Positions 30,968-42,900 of a DNA stretch of 48,077 nt are shown here, piece after piece. Position 1 is the first letter of the stretch; each line of letters starts with the position of its first letter. The notes below the pieces were generated by a model, which made no database searches, was not told where the DNA came from, and saw nothing but the letters and a program-made list of their open reading frames with translations. Position numbers and translations under genes: made by a program. Origin of the DNA: a virus; the IMG/VR virus record IMGVR_UViG_3300008267_004387, positions 1 through 48,077 of that record. One strand, 5' to 3'.

Positions 30968-33900
30968 AAGGAGTAAAGTAATCGTTGTTACTAATAACAC
31001 TAAATCCTGTTACATCTATCTCAAATGTTGGAGTATTTGTAGTATCTTCCTCTAGTTCTAGCATAAATGCACTATTACTGATTACATTGAATCCAGTTAC
31101 GTCAAACACAAATGTTGGAGTATTTGTAGTATCTTCCTCCAACTCTGTCATAAATGCGTTGTTGCTGGTGAGTCCAAATCTTGGTAGATTAAACTCGCCA
31201 GGTACTGCAATTGGCAAGTATTGAGCGTTGCTTGGGTAACTTATTCCTTCGCCCCATACAATTCTTACTGCGCCACCGCCACCGCTTCCTCCGTTATTTT
31301 GACCAGAACTTTCGCTAGCACCAAGCCTGCCACCACCATATGACATTCCGGTACCGCTCGATCCTTGACCAAGCAAACCTGCTCCGAGACCATTGTAATT
31401 ACCTGGGCCGGATCCAGTACTGCCGCCGGCTCCGGCTCCTGTATAACCGCCTGCACTGCCGCCACCGTAATAGCGATCTGCTATAAATGGTGCACCGCCT
31501 GCACTTCTGCCGCCTGCACCACCACCATCGCCTACATAGCCACCGCCATAACCAAGAGGATCTGGGGCTACTATTGTTATGCGGGCTTTACCGCCTAAAC
31601 CTGCAACTGTGCCGGTGTTGATAAAATAACTATCACTGCCATCTTGTCCATCGCTAGAAATAGGTGTAGTCCCGGCAGCACCAACTACTACAGTGTAACT
31701 TTGTCCAGGTACAACTGGTATATAATTTTTCCACCCAAGACCACCACCACCACCACCGCCGTTATATGATCCCGATGCGCCACCACCTACTGCTACTACA
31801 CAGACACTGCCAACACCTGCAGGTGCTGTCCAGCTGTAAGTTCCTGGAGTTGTATATTCTACTGAGTCTGCTGGAACTAATACAACGGTTGTGCTTGTAT
31901 CGTTAATAGTAACTGAACTGCTGGTTGCTACTACTGTACCACTTGTGCTACCAGTACGTACTGATGCAGTAAATGTTTCACTACCTTCTGTTGTAGCGTC
32001 AGCAGTAGGAGTTACACTAAATGAACCCGAGTTACTAGTAATAGTAAATGATCCAGAAATAGTTCCGAAGTCCCCACTATTAGTTATTGTCCAGTAATAT
32101 GTTCCATCTGTAATGCCTGTGCCAGACACGTTAAATGTTAGACTGCTACCTTCATTAACACTGGATGCAGCTGGAGTAATGCTGTATGTTGCTCCGGGTG
32201 CTGGTGTTGTACTCGTGTCGTTGATAGTAACTGAACTGCTAGTTGCTACCACAGTACCACTTGTACTGCCTGTACGTACTGACACAGTAAATGTCTCTGC
32301 GCCCTCTGTGGTAGCATCTGCTGTAGGAGTTACGCTGAACGATCCTGCATTGCCAGTAATAGTAAACGATCCTGATGATGCTGCGGTAAATGATGCATTA
32401 AAATCTCCGCTACTGGATACTGTCCAGTAGTATGTGCCGTTGGTAATGTCTGTACCGGATACATTAAATGTTAAACTACTGCCTTCATCGACACTGGATG
32501 CAGCTGGGGTAATGCTAAATGTTGGTACAGGCGGAGTAACTCCACCACCATCAGCTGTGGCAGTAAACGATGTTGTTGACGGAATACCTGCACTAATAAA
32601 GAATTCAAATACTGTAGTAGATGCAGCACCTGCATCAATATCACCGCTGGTCCATTCTGTTCCAGAACTACCAGGACTTCCACCGTCCATGGTTGCAGCA
32701 AATACAGAACTAGTTGGAGTTCCACCGTCAGCTTCTGTGTCAAATACAACAGTTGCAGGTCCTCCACCGTCTACATCTCCAGTGGTCCAACCCACAGGTC
32801 CAGCTCCGCCACCTATAGTTCCGAGATCTAAATTTAAACCAGTTTGATAATCAAATGTTTCAAAGTCAACTGGCAATGCCTGTACTAACAACTGTAACGG
32901 GTTAGTAATGTTTCCGCCCAACGTGCCAAAATCAAAGCTATTGCTTATTCCGGTACCGCCACCAACAGCATTAACCCACGACGTTCCATTATATTGTAAA
33001 ACTTCTCCGCTGGCCGGAGAGTTAATAGCTACATCAGTGAGTTGATCTAAAGTTGTAGCACTACTTGAAGAGTTAATAGTAACATCACCAAGACCGTTAG
33101 TCGGGGATATTGTAACATTGGCGCCTGCAATAATCTTGCTTACACCAGAAGTAATAGTTCCTGGTGTCCAGTTAGTGCCGTTCCAAACCAGTGCTTGTCC
33201 GTTACTAGGAGCAGTTGATGTTACATCACCAAGTGCAGATAAATTATGATTGCTGATATCACTGACCTGTCCAGTGACATTGCCAGTAAATACAGCATTT
33301 AGTCCGGTTGTCCCTGCATTTAATACTGTAAGACCATTAGAAGCTCTAACATTACCTGTTAAGTTACCTGTGACATTACCTAGAACGTTACCTGAGACAT
33401 TGCCGTTTACAGGTCCAAAATGTGTTCCGGTAGTATTACCTGTTAGGTTGCCAGTGACATTGCCTGTTAGGTCGCCGGTAACATCACCTGTTAAATCTCC
33501 AATAAAAAATGGCGCATTAATTTCAGCGGTAGCATTTATCGAAACGCCTGCTTCTAAATTAAGAATTCCGTTAACTGCACCTAAAGTTAAATTTTGACTA
33601 GAATAAAAAGTAAGAGAGTCACCGACTCTATTTGTTATAAGTGTTTCGCCGGGAATATTTTTATTGTTCCCGCTGATTACCAAAGAATTTAAAGTTATCT
33701 CATTAAAATTTTCAGTAGTTGTATTGTAAGCAGAAAGTAAGATTGTAGTATTATGAGCAGTAACTTCAATTGGTAAGTTAGCAAATATACTGTAACCGTT
33801 TAAGTCTAAATCTCCTCCTAATTTTGGATTAGGATCTTCTTCTACTGCATTAATGCTGTCTGGGGCAGCTACGGTTATTTCCTCACCATTGTGAGAAATA

Positions 33901-34115
33901 ATCATATTAGCGCCCTGCTTTATACTTCTAAATTGTAGGTTAACAGTATCTTTGCCTACAAATACTGGACTACCTGTACCTAAATTTTCAGCATTTTCAA
34001 CTTTGGTTGTGTCAAGCGTTGAAAAGTTGTTATTGGCTTTAATAAAGGCCGTGCGTAGGTCATCACCGGTCCCGTCGTTTGCGTATGTTCCAAGATTTAC
34101 TGTTGTTATACTCAT
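30966..34115 (-). CDS. Large tail fibre with Calx-beta and glycine-rich domains
   Basis: A 1049-residue protein. The N-terminal anchor is NDGTGDDLRTAFIKANNNF (about 13-31). Near 205-255 a run of (D/N)(V/L)TG(N/D) repeats. Residues about 530-745 hold two Calx-beta-like modules (SVNEGSSLTFNVSG..., ending TVVATSSSVTINDTS), nearly identical at DNA level. Residues about 770-955 are extremely glycine-rich, of a type in phage adhesins such as the T4-like gp38 region. The end has two nearly identical 30-residue repeats (ELEEDTTNTPTF). A GATAAATA box lies 19 bases upstream. Strong candidate for the receptor-binding adhesin. Confidence 0.88.
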   Translation of the reverse strand: MSITTVNLGTYANDGTGDDLRTAFIKANNNFSTLDTTKVENAENLGTGSPVFVGKDTVNLQFRSIKQGANMIISHNGEEITVAAPDSINAVEEDPNPKLGGDLDLNGYSIFANLPIEVTAHNTTILLSAYNTTTENFNEITLNSLVISGNNKNIPGETLITNRVGDSLTFYSSQNLTLGAVNGILNLEAGVSINATAEINAPFFIGDLTGDVTGDLTGNVTGNLTGNTTGTHFGPVNGNVSGNVLGNVTGNLTGNVRASNGLTVLNAGTTGLNAVFTGNVTGQVSDISNHNLSALGDVTSTAPSNGQALVWNGTNWTPGTITSGVSKIIAGANVTISPTNGLGDVTINSSSSATTLDQLTDVAINSPASGEVLQYNGTSWVNAVGGGTGISNSFDFGTLGGNITNPLQLLVQALPVDFETFDYQTGLNLDLGTIGGGAGPVGWTTGDVDGGGPATVVFDTEADGGTPTSSVFAATMDGGSPGSSGTEWTSGDIDAGAASTTVFEFFISAGIPSTTSFTATADGGGVTPPVPTFSITPAASSVDEGSSLTFNVSGTDITNGTYYWTVSSSGDFNASFTAASSGSFTITGNAGSFSVTPTADATTEGAETFTVSVRTGSTSGTVVATSSSVTINDTSTTPAPGATYSITPAASSVNEGSSLTFNVSGTGITDGTYYWTITNSGDFGTISGSFTITSNSGSFSVTPTADATTEGSETFTASVRTGSTSGTVVATSSSVTINDTSTTVVLVPADSVEYTTPGTYSWTAPAGVGSVCVVAVGGGASGSYNGGGGGGGLGWKNYIPVVPGQSYTVVVGAAGTTPISSDGQDGSDSYFINTGTVAGLGGKARITIVAPDPLGYGGGYVGDGGGAGGRSAGGAPFIADRYYGGGSAGGYTGAGAGGSTGSGPGNYNGLGAGLLGQGSSGTGMSYGGGRLGASESSGQNNGGSGGGGAVRIVWGEGISYPSNAQYLPIAVPGEFNLPRFGLTSNNAFMTELEEDTTNTPTFVFDVTGFNVISNSAFMLELEEDTTNTPTFEIDVTGFSVISNNDYFTP

Positions 34116-34133
34116 AGTTCGCTCGTATAGTAA

Positions 34134-34141
34134 TATTTATC
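34134..34141 (-). promoter_or_regulatory. T4-type late promoter (GATAAATA)
   Basis: The minus strand reads CTGATAAATATTAC, 19 bases before the ATG at 34115, in the gap after the 812-residue fibre gene. Confidence 0.65.
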
Positions 34142-34159
34142 AGGGACTAGCTGTTTAAT

Positions 34160-36598
34160 TTAAACGTACTGTATAGCATGGATAGTGTAACTATAACCTA
34201 CCCCACTTGCGGTTGTACTGTTAGTTGTAGCTCTTACAGTTATAATTCCTCCTGAAATTACTGCGTTGTTAGTGCCTAGCGGTTTGGTTCCTATAGTAGT
34301 TCCATTGGTTCTTTGTTCGTTTATAGCAACAAGAGAACCATCAGATGCTACTAACCATTCACTGATGTTAACTGCACCAGTGTTATTGTTTGTCCAAGTA
34401 ATAGTATATCTACAGGTAGTATATGCAGCAGTATCAATGGTAAACAAGTTTACTGTTTCTGTAGCATTTGTTACCAGCTGTGTATATGTTCCACTGAACA
34501 GTCTTTCTAGAGCACCAGTAGCACCACTGCTGAGATCCCTAGTGATATTAAACGAAGTTGCTGAAGTAGATAGTGTAAGACTAGTATTAATAGTTGTGTT
34601 GGTAAACGATCCAACTGCATATCCTTCTGCACCGTGATCACCCCATCCATACGCAGTATTCCAGTTAGAAACTTCAGTGTTGGTAATTGCACCTGCTGGG
34701 CTACCAGTAAATACTGGATCAGTTTCTACAAATGTTGTTAGATAACCTGCAAGTGTATGATCGCCCCAACCATACGCAGCATTCCAGTTAGAAATATCAG
34801 TGTTGGTAATTGCGCCTGCTGGACTACCGCTGAACACTGGGTCAGTTTCTGTATAGCTGGTCAAATATCCTGCAAATGCATGATCACCCCATCCGTATGC
34901 TGCATCCCAGTTAGTAACCTGCGTACTGCTAATTCCACCAGCTGCACTGCCACTGAACACTGGATCAGTTTCAGTGTAGCTTGTTAGGAACCCACTGTCA
35001 TTGGTCAATTGACTGGTTGTTGTAGGTATTGGAGGTCTGTTTGTGAGATCGCCATAATCTCCGCTGAATGTTGTAAATCCTGTGTCATTAATAAAAGCAC
35101 TTAATGAAGTTGGTATACCGTTAAGATCACTGTAATTACCGGTAAATGCAGCAAGTCCTAAAGCAGTTGGAATCCATTCTGTTGTTGCTAGATTGTATAC
35201 AAGAACATTACCGTCAACAACACCACCTGTGGAAACATTTGAAAGATCATCTAATGTTGAAGGAACAAATGGTGTATTACTTAAATCACTGTAGCTACCA
35301 CTTGTTGCTACTGTGGCCAGTGTTGGTGTACCTGATAGATCAGCATAGCTACCACTTGTTGCTACTGTGGCCAGTGTTGGTGTACCTGATAGATCAGCAT
35401 AGCTGCCGCTTGTTGCCACAGTGGCCAATGTTGGTGTACCTGATAGATCAGCATAGCTGCCGCTTGTTGCCACAGTGGCCAATGTTGGTGTACCTGATAA
35501 GTCTGCGTAACTTCCACTAGTAGCTACAGTAGCTAATGTTGGTTTGTTTTTAATAAAATCAGCTGAAGTGTTAGTAGTTTGTGTCCAATCACTTTGTATC
35601 TGAGCTGCTGGTATTGTTGGCGTACCTGATAAGTCTGCGTAACTTCCACTAGTAGCTACAGTAGCCAATGAACTAGAATCAGCTTTTAATGATATTGCAT
35701 TTGTAACAGTAGAAGCAAAACTAGCATCATCATTTAAGGCTGCTGCTAGTTCGTTAAGAGTATTAAGTGCATCAGGAGCAACATCAATTAAATTAGATAT
35801 AGCAGTATTAACATAAGTTTCTGAAGCCATGCCAGTAGGCACACCGCTCAAGTCAGCATAACTTCCGCTTGTGGCTACAGTGGCAAATGTCGGTTTGCTA
35901 GTAACACTGGTCCATGCAACAGAGCCAGTCCATGCTGTAGATTGTGTAGTTGCATCAGGAAATACCACAGAACCCGAACTGTTAAATGTCCATTTCTTTT
36001 CACCTGCTCCGCCATTTTGAAAATTAGAATATAGTTCAACACTGTTATTTTTTACAGTAAGATTACCTGCCCCTGTTCCTGCTCCGTCAGATCCGTAAGC
36101 GTAAACATAAACAGGAGTACCTGTACTCTTGCCTCTGATATTAAAACCTGTGTCAGTTCCAGATTTATCAAAAATGTGCTGCCCATTAGGCCATACTAAA
36201 TGACCGTCTGCGTCAACTGATACGGTATAAGATCCGTTTTTCAGTGCGCTGATACTAGGCTGCGATCCACCTACAGTAAGGTTACCAGTCCCGTCAACAC
36301 CAACGGCTACGCCGCCAATATAGATAGTGTTATTGCTTACATAAAGTCTGCGCCATTGTTTGCTAGGACTACCTAGATCAAACCCAGAATCAGTTGACGG
36401 AATAATATTAGACGCAACAGCCGTGTAAATATTTTCTTTATCGTCAAAATAAGGCAAAGCTTGCCATGCAAGAGCTCCAGTACCTATTTTTAGTTTACCT
36501 GTATCAGTTTCGTATCCAGGTTCGCCAATACCCAGTGTTGGATTAACATTGGTCCAATTGGCTGCTGTATCTCTTCTAAATTTAATTTTTGATGCCAT
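34160..36598 (-). CDS. Mtd-N-type tail fibre protein with tandem repeats
   Basis: An 812-residue protein. I start at the ATG at 36598 (MASKIKFRRDTAANW), which has GGAGC five bases upstream and gives the canonical Mtd-N domain (TLGIGEPGYETDTGKLKIGTG); a longer frame from upstream overlaps the neighbour. Residues about 350-440 carry five tandem 18-residue units (LATVATSGSYADLSGTPT); residues about 550-680 carry three 39-residue units around ETDPVFSGSPAGAITNT and AYGWGDHALAGYL. The C-terminus is a compact beta domain. Fibre shaft repeats and a receptor-binding tip are inferred. Confidence 0.87.
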   Translation of the reverse strand: MASKIKFRRDTAANWTNVNPTLGIGEPGYETDTGKLKIGTGALAWQALPYFDDKENIYTAVASNIIPSTDSGFDLGSPSKQWRRLYVSNNTIYIGGVAVGVDGTGNLTVGGSQPSISALKNGSYTVSVDADGHLVWPNGQHIFDKSGTDTGFNIRGKSTGTPVYVYAYGSDGAGTGAGNLTVKNNSVELYSNFQNGGAGEKKWTFNSSGSVVFPDATTQSTAWTGSVAWTSVTSKPTFATVATSGSYADLSGVPTGMASETYVNTAISNLIDVAPDALNTLNELAAALNDDASFASTVTNAISLKADSSSLATVATSGSYADLSGTPTIPAAQIQSDWTQTTNTSADFIKNKPTLATVATSGSYADLSGTPTLATVATSGSYADLSGTPTLATVATSGSYADLSGTPTLATVATSGSYADLSGTPTLATVATSGSYSDLSNTPFVPSTLDDLSNVSTGGVVDGNVLVYNLATTEWIPTALGLAAFTGNYSDLNGIPTSLSAFINDTGFTTFSGDYGDLTNRPPIPTTTSQLTNDSGFLTSYTETDPVFSGSAAGGISSTQVTNWDAAYGWGDHAFAGYLTSYTETDPVFSGSPAGAITNTDISNWNAAYGWGDHTLAGYLTTFVETDPVFTGSPAGAITNTEVSNWNTAYGWGDHGAEGYAVGSFTNTTINTSLTLSTSATSFNITRDLSSGATGALERLFSGTYTQLVTNATETVNLFTIDTAAYTTCRYTITWTNNNTGAVNISEWLVASDGSLVAINEQRTNGTTIGTKPLGTNNAVISGGIITVRATTNSTTASGVGYSYTIHAIQYV
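35294..35545 (-). repeat. Five tandem 54-bp repeats inside a fibre gene
   Basis: Units starting at 35294, 35348, 35402, 35456 and about 35510 have exact 54-base periodicity and keep the reading frame. The first two units are identical, and units three and four share a different base pattern (GCCGC, CCACA), which suggests separate doubling events. Isolated copies of the same peptide occur elsewhere in the gene, around 35620-35660 and 35850-35890. Confidence 0.9.
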
Positions 36599-36599
36599 T

Positions 36600-36914
36600 T
36601 TATGCTCCGCCTCCGTCAACGAGGAAATCTGCTGCGTCGAATTCTGTAGTTGAATCGCCCCCATCTATATTTAAGTCCAAAACTAGATTAAGGGTATTGT
36701 CTACATCGCTGTATGTTGCTGATAATCCGCTATGCGTTCCGTTAGTAAACATTTCTGCCGCATAGTCTTGTGCAAGTTCTTTTAGGTCTGCTGCCGTGCC
36801 GCCGGTGAGTGTGTACAATTCATTGAAATTAGAATTTACTTTTGCAAATGCAGTACGCAACGGATCACCGTTTCCTTTGTCAGCAACACCTAAATTTATT
36901 AATTGTTTTGCCAT
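36600..36914 (-). CDS. Small virion protein with the shared N-terminal anchor
   Basis: A 104-residue protein beginning MAKQLINLGVADKGNGDPLRTAFAKVNSNF, the same anchor found at the start of the 1049- and 2376-residue proteins, with an acidic Asp/Gly-rich C-terminus. AAGGAT precedes the ATG. It is almost only the anchor domain, so it may be a connector or a free subunit of the appendage attachment site. Confidence 0.8.
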   Translation of the reverse strand: MAKQLINLGVADKGNGDPLRTAFAKVNSNFNELYTLTGGTAADLKELAQDYAAEMFTNGTHSGLSATYSDVDNTLNLVLDLNIDGGDSTTEFDAADFLVDGGGA

Positions 36915-36924
36915 AATTTTATCC

Positions 36925-39900
36925 TTAACCGTAAGTTACGTTAATTGTGTACCAGTTCAACGAATTAGCACAGAAGAATTCTAATGACGTGCCTGCTACA
37001 ATTGTAAATGGATCGGGTGTATCGTTGATGTTTGCAGCACCTGCAGGGTACAATGAAAGATTATTAGTACCGCTGTTTCTTACAATAATTCTCATACCTG
37101 CCTGTGCAGTAGGTAATTTTACACCAGTTCCACTAGCTACGTTACTAACAATGTTAATGTTTGCGTCTAACTCTGTAGCAGTTGCTTGGTTGGTTCCTGC
37201 GGCTGTAATATTACCAGTAGTACTAAATTTAGCAATACCAGTAGAACTTAAAGTGTTATTGTCAACATAAGATTTAACTGCTGCTTCAGTAGGAACCGCA
37301 GTATTAGAATTGCCACTCAGTGCAGTATCTGTGCTGAATTCGGTAATGCTTGCACCAGCAGACATAGACAAACCAGTTAAGTTACTAACAGTTCCGCCGG
37401 TAAGTGCAGCTCCTCCATTGAATTCGTTGGCATAAATTTTACCAAGCTTATTAACTTCTGTACCAACATTTCCTAGGTAGTCTGTTCTCAATATAGAGTT
37501 AACTCCACCAAGACTTGATGAACGTGTAAGACCAAAATAAACTGTGGTATCAATGTTAGTACCAGTGACTGCTACAGTGAATGTAAGGTCGTTGCCGACA
37601 CCTAATCCGCCAGATATTCCGTTAAGTAACTTACCATCAACAAATAGTTGATCTCCTTCGGCGTATCCATTACCACCAAATGTTACAGTAATGCCGCTGT
37701 ATGCACCTCCGCTGTAACCAACATTAACTATAGCACCGTATCCGCTGCCCGAAAGGCTAGTAACAGGCACTGAAGATATAGTGCCGCTACCTGATATTGA
37801 ATTACCAGAAACACTACTGAATACAGAAGAAACTTTTAAGCTGTTAAATCTTCTTGTTAAGACATTAGCACCAGGATCAAAACTTGTAAACAGGTTGTTA
37901 ATACCATTCTGTACAATTCCGCCTGTGGTAACTTCCTGTGGCGCAGCTGGCGACCCTGTAAGATTTCCTAGAATTCTATTTGCAGCAATATTTTGTATTT
38001 CAGTAAGCGCCACACCGCCTGCTTTAATTCCTACCCAACCATCAGTGATTTCAAAGTTACTACTGTCAAAACTTGCAACACCGCTGGCTGCTTGTTTCTG
38101 TGCAGCAGTTCCTGTTGGAGCACTGGCACTAGTTGCGGATAATTGCATCAGTAATTTACTTTGTGCAATATCAGCTGTTGCAGATATGTCAGTATCTTCA
38201 ACCGATCCTGAAGTTAATTGATAATCAAGCGTTGAGTTTTCTAAACTTAATACTGTTGCACCCTGTGCATGATCAGACCCGCTGGTAGTATATTTAGATC
38301 TAGTAACACCGTCAAAGCGTTTTGCACCGAGTGTAACTCCTGAATATTGAAATATTTCGTTGCCTATTCTAAAATGTCCCGAAGTTGGCCATGTAGATAT
38401 ATCTTCGTTAACAACAACTCCGCCTGCTACACTTGCAATAGTAGCATCAATAATACCTACGTCCACAGTTGGGAAGTTAGTTACGCCGCCATCTAGTGTG
38501 GCAGTAAGTGTGCTAGAAAGTGTAGCAGATATGTCTCCACTTATTGTGGCACTGACTATTGATTTTTGTGCTCCAGTAAACACTGGAATATCAGCCGACA
38601 CAGGAGTCATCACATTGACTTCGTTGAGTTTAAAGAAGCTGTCTTTAGCCGCTACCTGTAGATCAACATATCCAATAGTCGAAGCATCAGTTGAACTTGC
38701 AGCGTTATAGACAAGATTGGTAATTCTATGTCCTACAACTGCACCCATACTTAAATCTGCTTCTAGCACAGGACTACCAAATGTAGGTAGGAAACCGCCA
38801 CCTGCCGGTAAACGTTCACTGGATGTAACTGGATTACCGTTTCGATCAAAACCTAATCTTCGATTAATGTAGCCTTGAACTGCACTTTCTACTGGTACTG
38901 AATCGTCAGCATTATCAGTCATTGTGTCGTCAGTGCTAAATTCTTTAGCAACAACACCACGTTTGAAACCAATACCGTCCAAGTTGCTCAACGCAATACT
39001 TGCAGAGAATGTAACAGTACCAGTACCTTGGTCAACAGTAAAGAATGGACCTACACGGAAAATACCGTCTTGGTCAGTTGACACATAGAATACACGACCT
39101 TGCGTTTCTTCAACAACTTCGTTAGACTGTATCGGTGTACTTACAGGTGATCCTAAAATATTGCTAGGATAGTTTGTACTGTTGAATCCGCCTGATCCAA
39201 TGTCTAAAAAGTCATGTCCTGTAGCACGGCATGTACTGATGTTTACAGTGATCTGTGCAGGTGCGCCTGCTTCAATACCTGCTCTTATATTTTGAACTCT
39301 AGTCTGTGTAAGCCCTGCAAATAAACCTGGACTAAATGTATTCTCAATTGACCCTTCACCGTAGGCCTTATCTATAAGTGAAATATATGCTGACTCGGTA
39401 CCATTAATTGGAGTGTATGATGCAATAGCAAACAATTTACCATCTAATGCTAATAACAAATCTCCAGAGTTCATTCTTGCAATTGTACTAGCATTTGAAA
39501 TACTTTGAACTGCAATTTTATCATCAGCTACGTTAGCACCCATTGTTTTAGGACCACCGTCTTCATAGTCAATATCTGCTAGTTTACTAGGATTAGTTTG
39601 TAAAATAACATAGTTGTAACTAGTATCAAAAGACAGTATTGCCTGTCCTGTTGGCAAAGGTGAACCAGTTGGCGTAGTAAGTCCATACGCTAAAGTTCTG
39701 TAAACTTGATTAGCTTCTGCTACACTGGTAAATTCTAAAGCAGTACTAGGTCTTACTGGTTTAACAGCTTCTACACCAGTAAATCTAAAATTCTGTAAAC
39801 TTCGTATAATAACATTTTGACCGTCAACTAGACTTGACACAAGTCCAGCAGAAGCAGACGCTGTATTTAGATTTAATTTAAGAACAGTTCTTGTAGTAAC

Positions 39901-42900
39901 AGCAGGTCCAGGATCAACACCAACACCTATGCTGGTAGTAAGTTCAACGTTGCTTACTTCGTAAGTAGTGATAGGACCAAGATAATGTCCACTAATTGTA
40001 CATGCCCCATCACCGCTACCACCAGTTGTTGCCAACGATGCATTGTAGCTTGTTGGGTAGCCAGGATGTTGAGCGTATGTGCCGGGCTCAATTAGTTCAA
40101 TTGAAGTAACACCGCCTGTTACACCGTCAACAGATAAGACTCTAACCTGTGTGGCCAAACCACTAGGGAACAACACGCCACCAAATACTGTAAGAATATC
40201 GTCAACTTGATATCCTGCTCCCGGTGCTGTAATTCCAATGTTATTTGGTGCCGCTGACGTATTCTCAACTAAACTTTGTTTAGTTGGAGTATGATCAATT
40301 TCAATTTCTGAAATGTTAAACGGAGCATATTGATAGTTGTCAATGTAAATTGATTTGTCGCCGGCATTATTTCTAGCACTGAAACTACCTCGTTTATAAA
40401 TTTTAACAACTTGTAAAACATTATCACCTAACGCTACAGGATCGGGAACTTCTCGAGGATCTCCTCCTGCTGCCCTTAAACCATAGACACCGTTACAGCT
40501 TGATCCGTTAAGAGAACGAATTTGTCCGCCATTTACAGAATAATAACTGGTCCAATTGTAGTATGTAAACACTGATACTAGTTCTGAAATAGCATTATTT
40601 GTAGCAACAACTCCGTAGCCTAAATCGTTAACCTGTGTAAAGTCATTGGCCAACATTGAACGATTACCAGGAGTTCCTACTATGATTGAATAAGGATATA
40701 CCCAAGGTAAGCCTGTTGTTGGATTATTTACTGGCCAAGGTGTAGATTCGTCTAGTGTAACAGTACAAGTACCAGCTACTCGATTATAATTTGATACTGC
40801 GTTTATTTGGTATCTTGATCCTTCAATGATAAAACTTGTTGGAATACCTGGTTGTCTTACTGTAAGACCTCCAAGTGTAATAGAACTTGCACTTATTCTT
40901 GACGCTACAGTTGCAGGCAAATCGCCACAGAAACCATCAAGGAACATACCTCCCCTAAATGATTTTTTGTTTACGCTACCACTTAAACTTGTTGCAGTTT
41001 GGAAATATGGAGATTTAGTCTGTATCTGTCCTTCTGGATCAAGCACACACATAAATCCGCCATGACCCTGTGCTGTAATGTTACGTAAGATTGTTCCATC
41101 GTTTAATAGGAACACATCCATGTCTTTGTTGGCTTTTGGTGGGTTGTTAACGCCTTGGATAGTTTTCTTGATACCGTTAATTAAATCGCCAACAATGGCA
41201 GCAGCAGTAGGTTCTCCAGTAAGTATAAGTTGAGCCTGAACATTGATGTAATTAATACCATCTAATGTTTCTGTAAGCTGAGTTGTAATAGCTTTACGTC
41301 CACTAGAACTCCACTTATATGAAGCACCTGCTGCTAAAGTTCTTGTGACTCCGCCATAGGTTAAATCATATATTAGCGCATCAACAATTAATCCTACATC
41401 TCGAGAACATAGTGTTTCGTCGTAGACCAATGTTGGATAAGTTGTATTGATATAACTTATTACATCAGATTGAATTTGTAATTTATTTGAAGTAAGTAAA
41501 GTTGCTGCCGCAGTATTTCCGGCTGTTTTAACAATACTTCTACTAAAAATTCCAGACTGTCCTGTAGGATCTGTCAAATAATGATAGCCAAAGTTTTCAC
41601 CTGTTGGTGCTAAACCAGATCCGTTTAATCCTCTTACAGTTGCACCTGATAGTGCAATTAATGGTTGATCGCTTATTTCAAAACTGGTTGAATTGATAAT
41701 TCTTGTAACCTGTGTTGCCGGTGCCAGTTCGCCTGTGCCTGCAATAACACTGACATACATTCCTGTTTCTAAACCGTCTGTGTCAGCAGTGGTAATTTTC
41801 CAATATGCGGGACTTCCTGAGTATTCAAAACTTTCGGCAACAAAAGACGAGGCAGCATCGGCAGCAGTCGTATATGTTCTTGTTAATCCGTCAAATGTAT
41901 CATCTCTGTAAAAATACATTCCGGCCCACGGACTTGTACTAGTTCCTGGCGCTGGTCTAATAATTACTCGACGGAATTCATCACCTTTAATAGACACGTT
42001 TGTTGGAACACGTATTGGAAATTGTTCATAGTAAACACCAGACTCAACACGAACTGTGATTTGAGCTTCTGGTACAGGTTGTCCAAATTCTAAAGTCTCG
42101 CCGTCAATAAACTCAACTAGTGTGCCATCTCCAGCTCGTCCGTTGAGTACAATGTTTTTAATACTTTCGACAAGTCTTTCGATAATGATAGCTGAATCAG
42201 CTTCACCAGTATCACCGGAGGTATTCTGTGGAATAAGACCTCTTTTACCAAATGCTATATCGTTTGGTGCTGGAGGAATAGTAGTGTTAGTAATGATTTG
42301 TTGTGCCAGCAGATTAATATAATCAATACCGTCAACTGTTTGCGAAACCTGTCCCGGAGGTAACACTGAAGAAACACCTAGATAATATGATCTTCCTGCT
42401 TCGATAGATTTTTTATTACCACCATATGTAATATCAAAAATAATCGCGTCAACAATTAAACCTGCGTCTCTAGCACATTTTTCTTCGTCAAAACCTAAAA
42501 TTGGATACTTGGCTTTGATATAAGTTACTACTTCATTTTTTATAAAATCTTTGTTTGCTAATAATCTAGAAGCAGATTTTTTATAGTCTGTTGTGTAGTT
42601 AGTGACTTCAGTTTCTTTGAGTAATAGTTCTACAACGTAGATATCATTGAGGCCGGTAACACCGTTGTAAGTTTTAACTCTAGCAGTGGCACCACTACGT
42701 ATTCCTTTAAGAATACTGCCTTCTCGTAGATCTCTATTAGCAACATCTTTACTTTGATCAACACCGCCACCATTAGAAAATACACTTAAAGTTCTAGTAC
42801 TACCAGCACCAGTAGTGATATTTTCTATATAGGCAAAATTAGAAACGTTAGCATAGGTTAATAATTGTCTATAAGGACCTGGCTCCGACAACGAAGCAGC

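Noticed and set aside
31891-32847. Several long plus-strand open frames opposite the 1049-residue fibre gene
   Set aside because: They are complementary to repetitive Ser/Thr/Gly-rich coding sequence, lack ribosome sites, and show repeated peptides that mirror the Calx-beta repeats.
35146-35520. Plus-strand 124-residue frame with repeated leucine-rich units
   Set aside because: It is the antisense of the 54-bp tandem repeats, not an independent gene.
35294-35545. Regular repeats resembling a CRISPR array
   Set aside because: Units are directly adjacent without spacers, in frame and coding on the minus strand.
36599-36664. A 22-residue extension of the repeat-bearing fibre
   Set aside because: It overlaps the neighbouring 104-residue gene and the downstream ATG has SD and the Mtd-N start.
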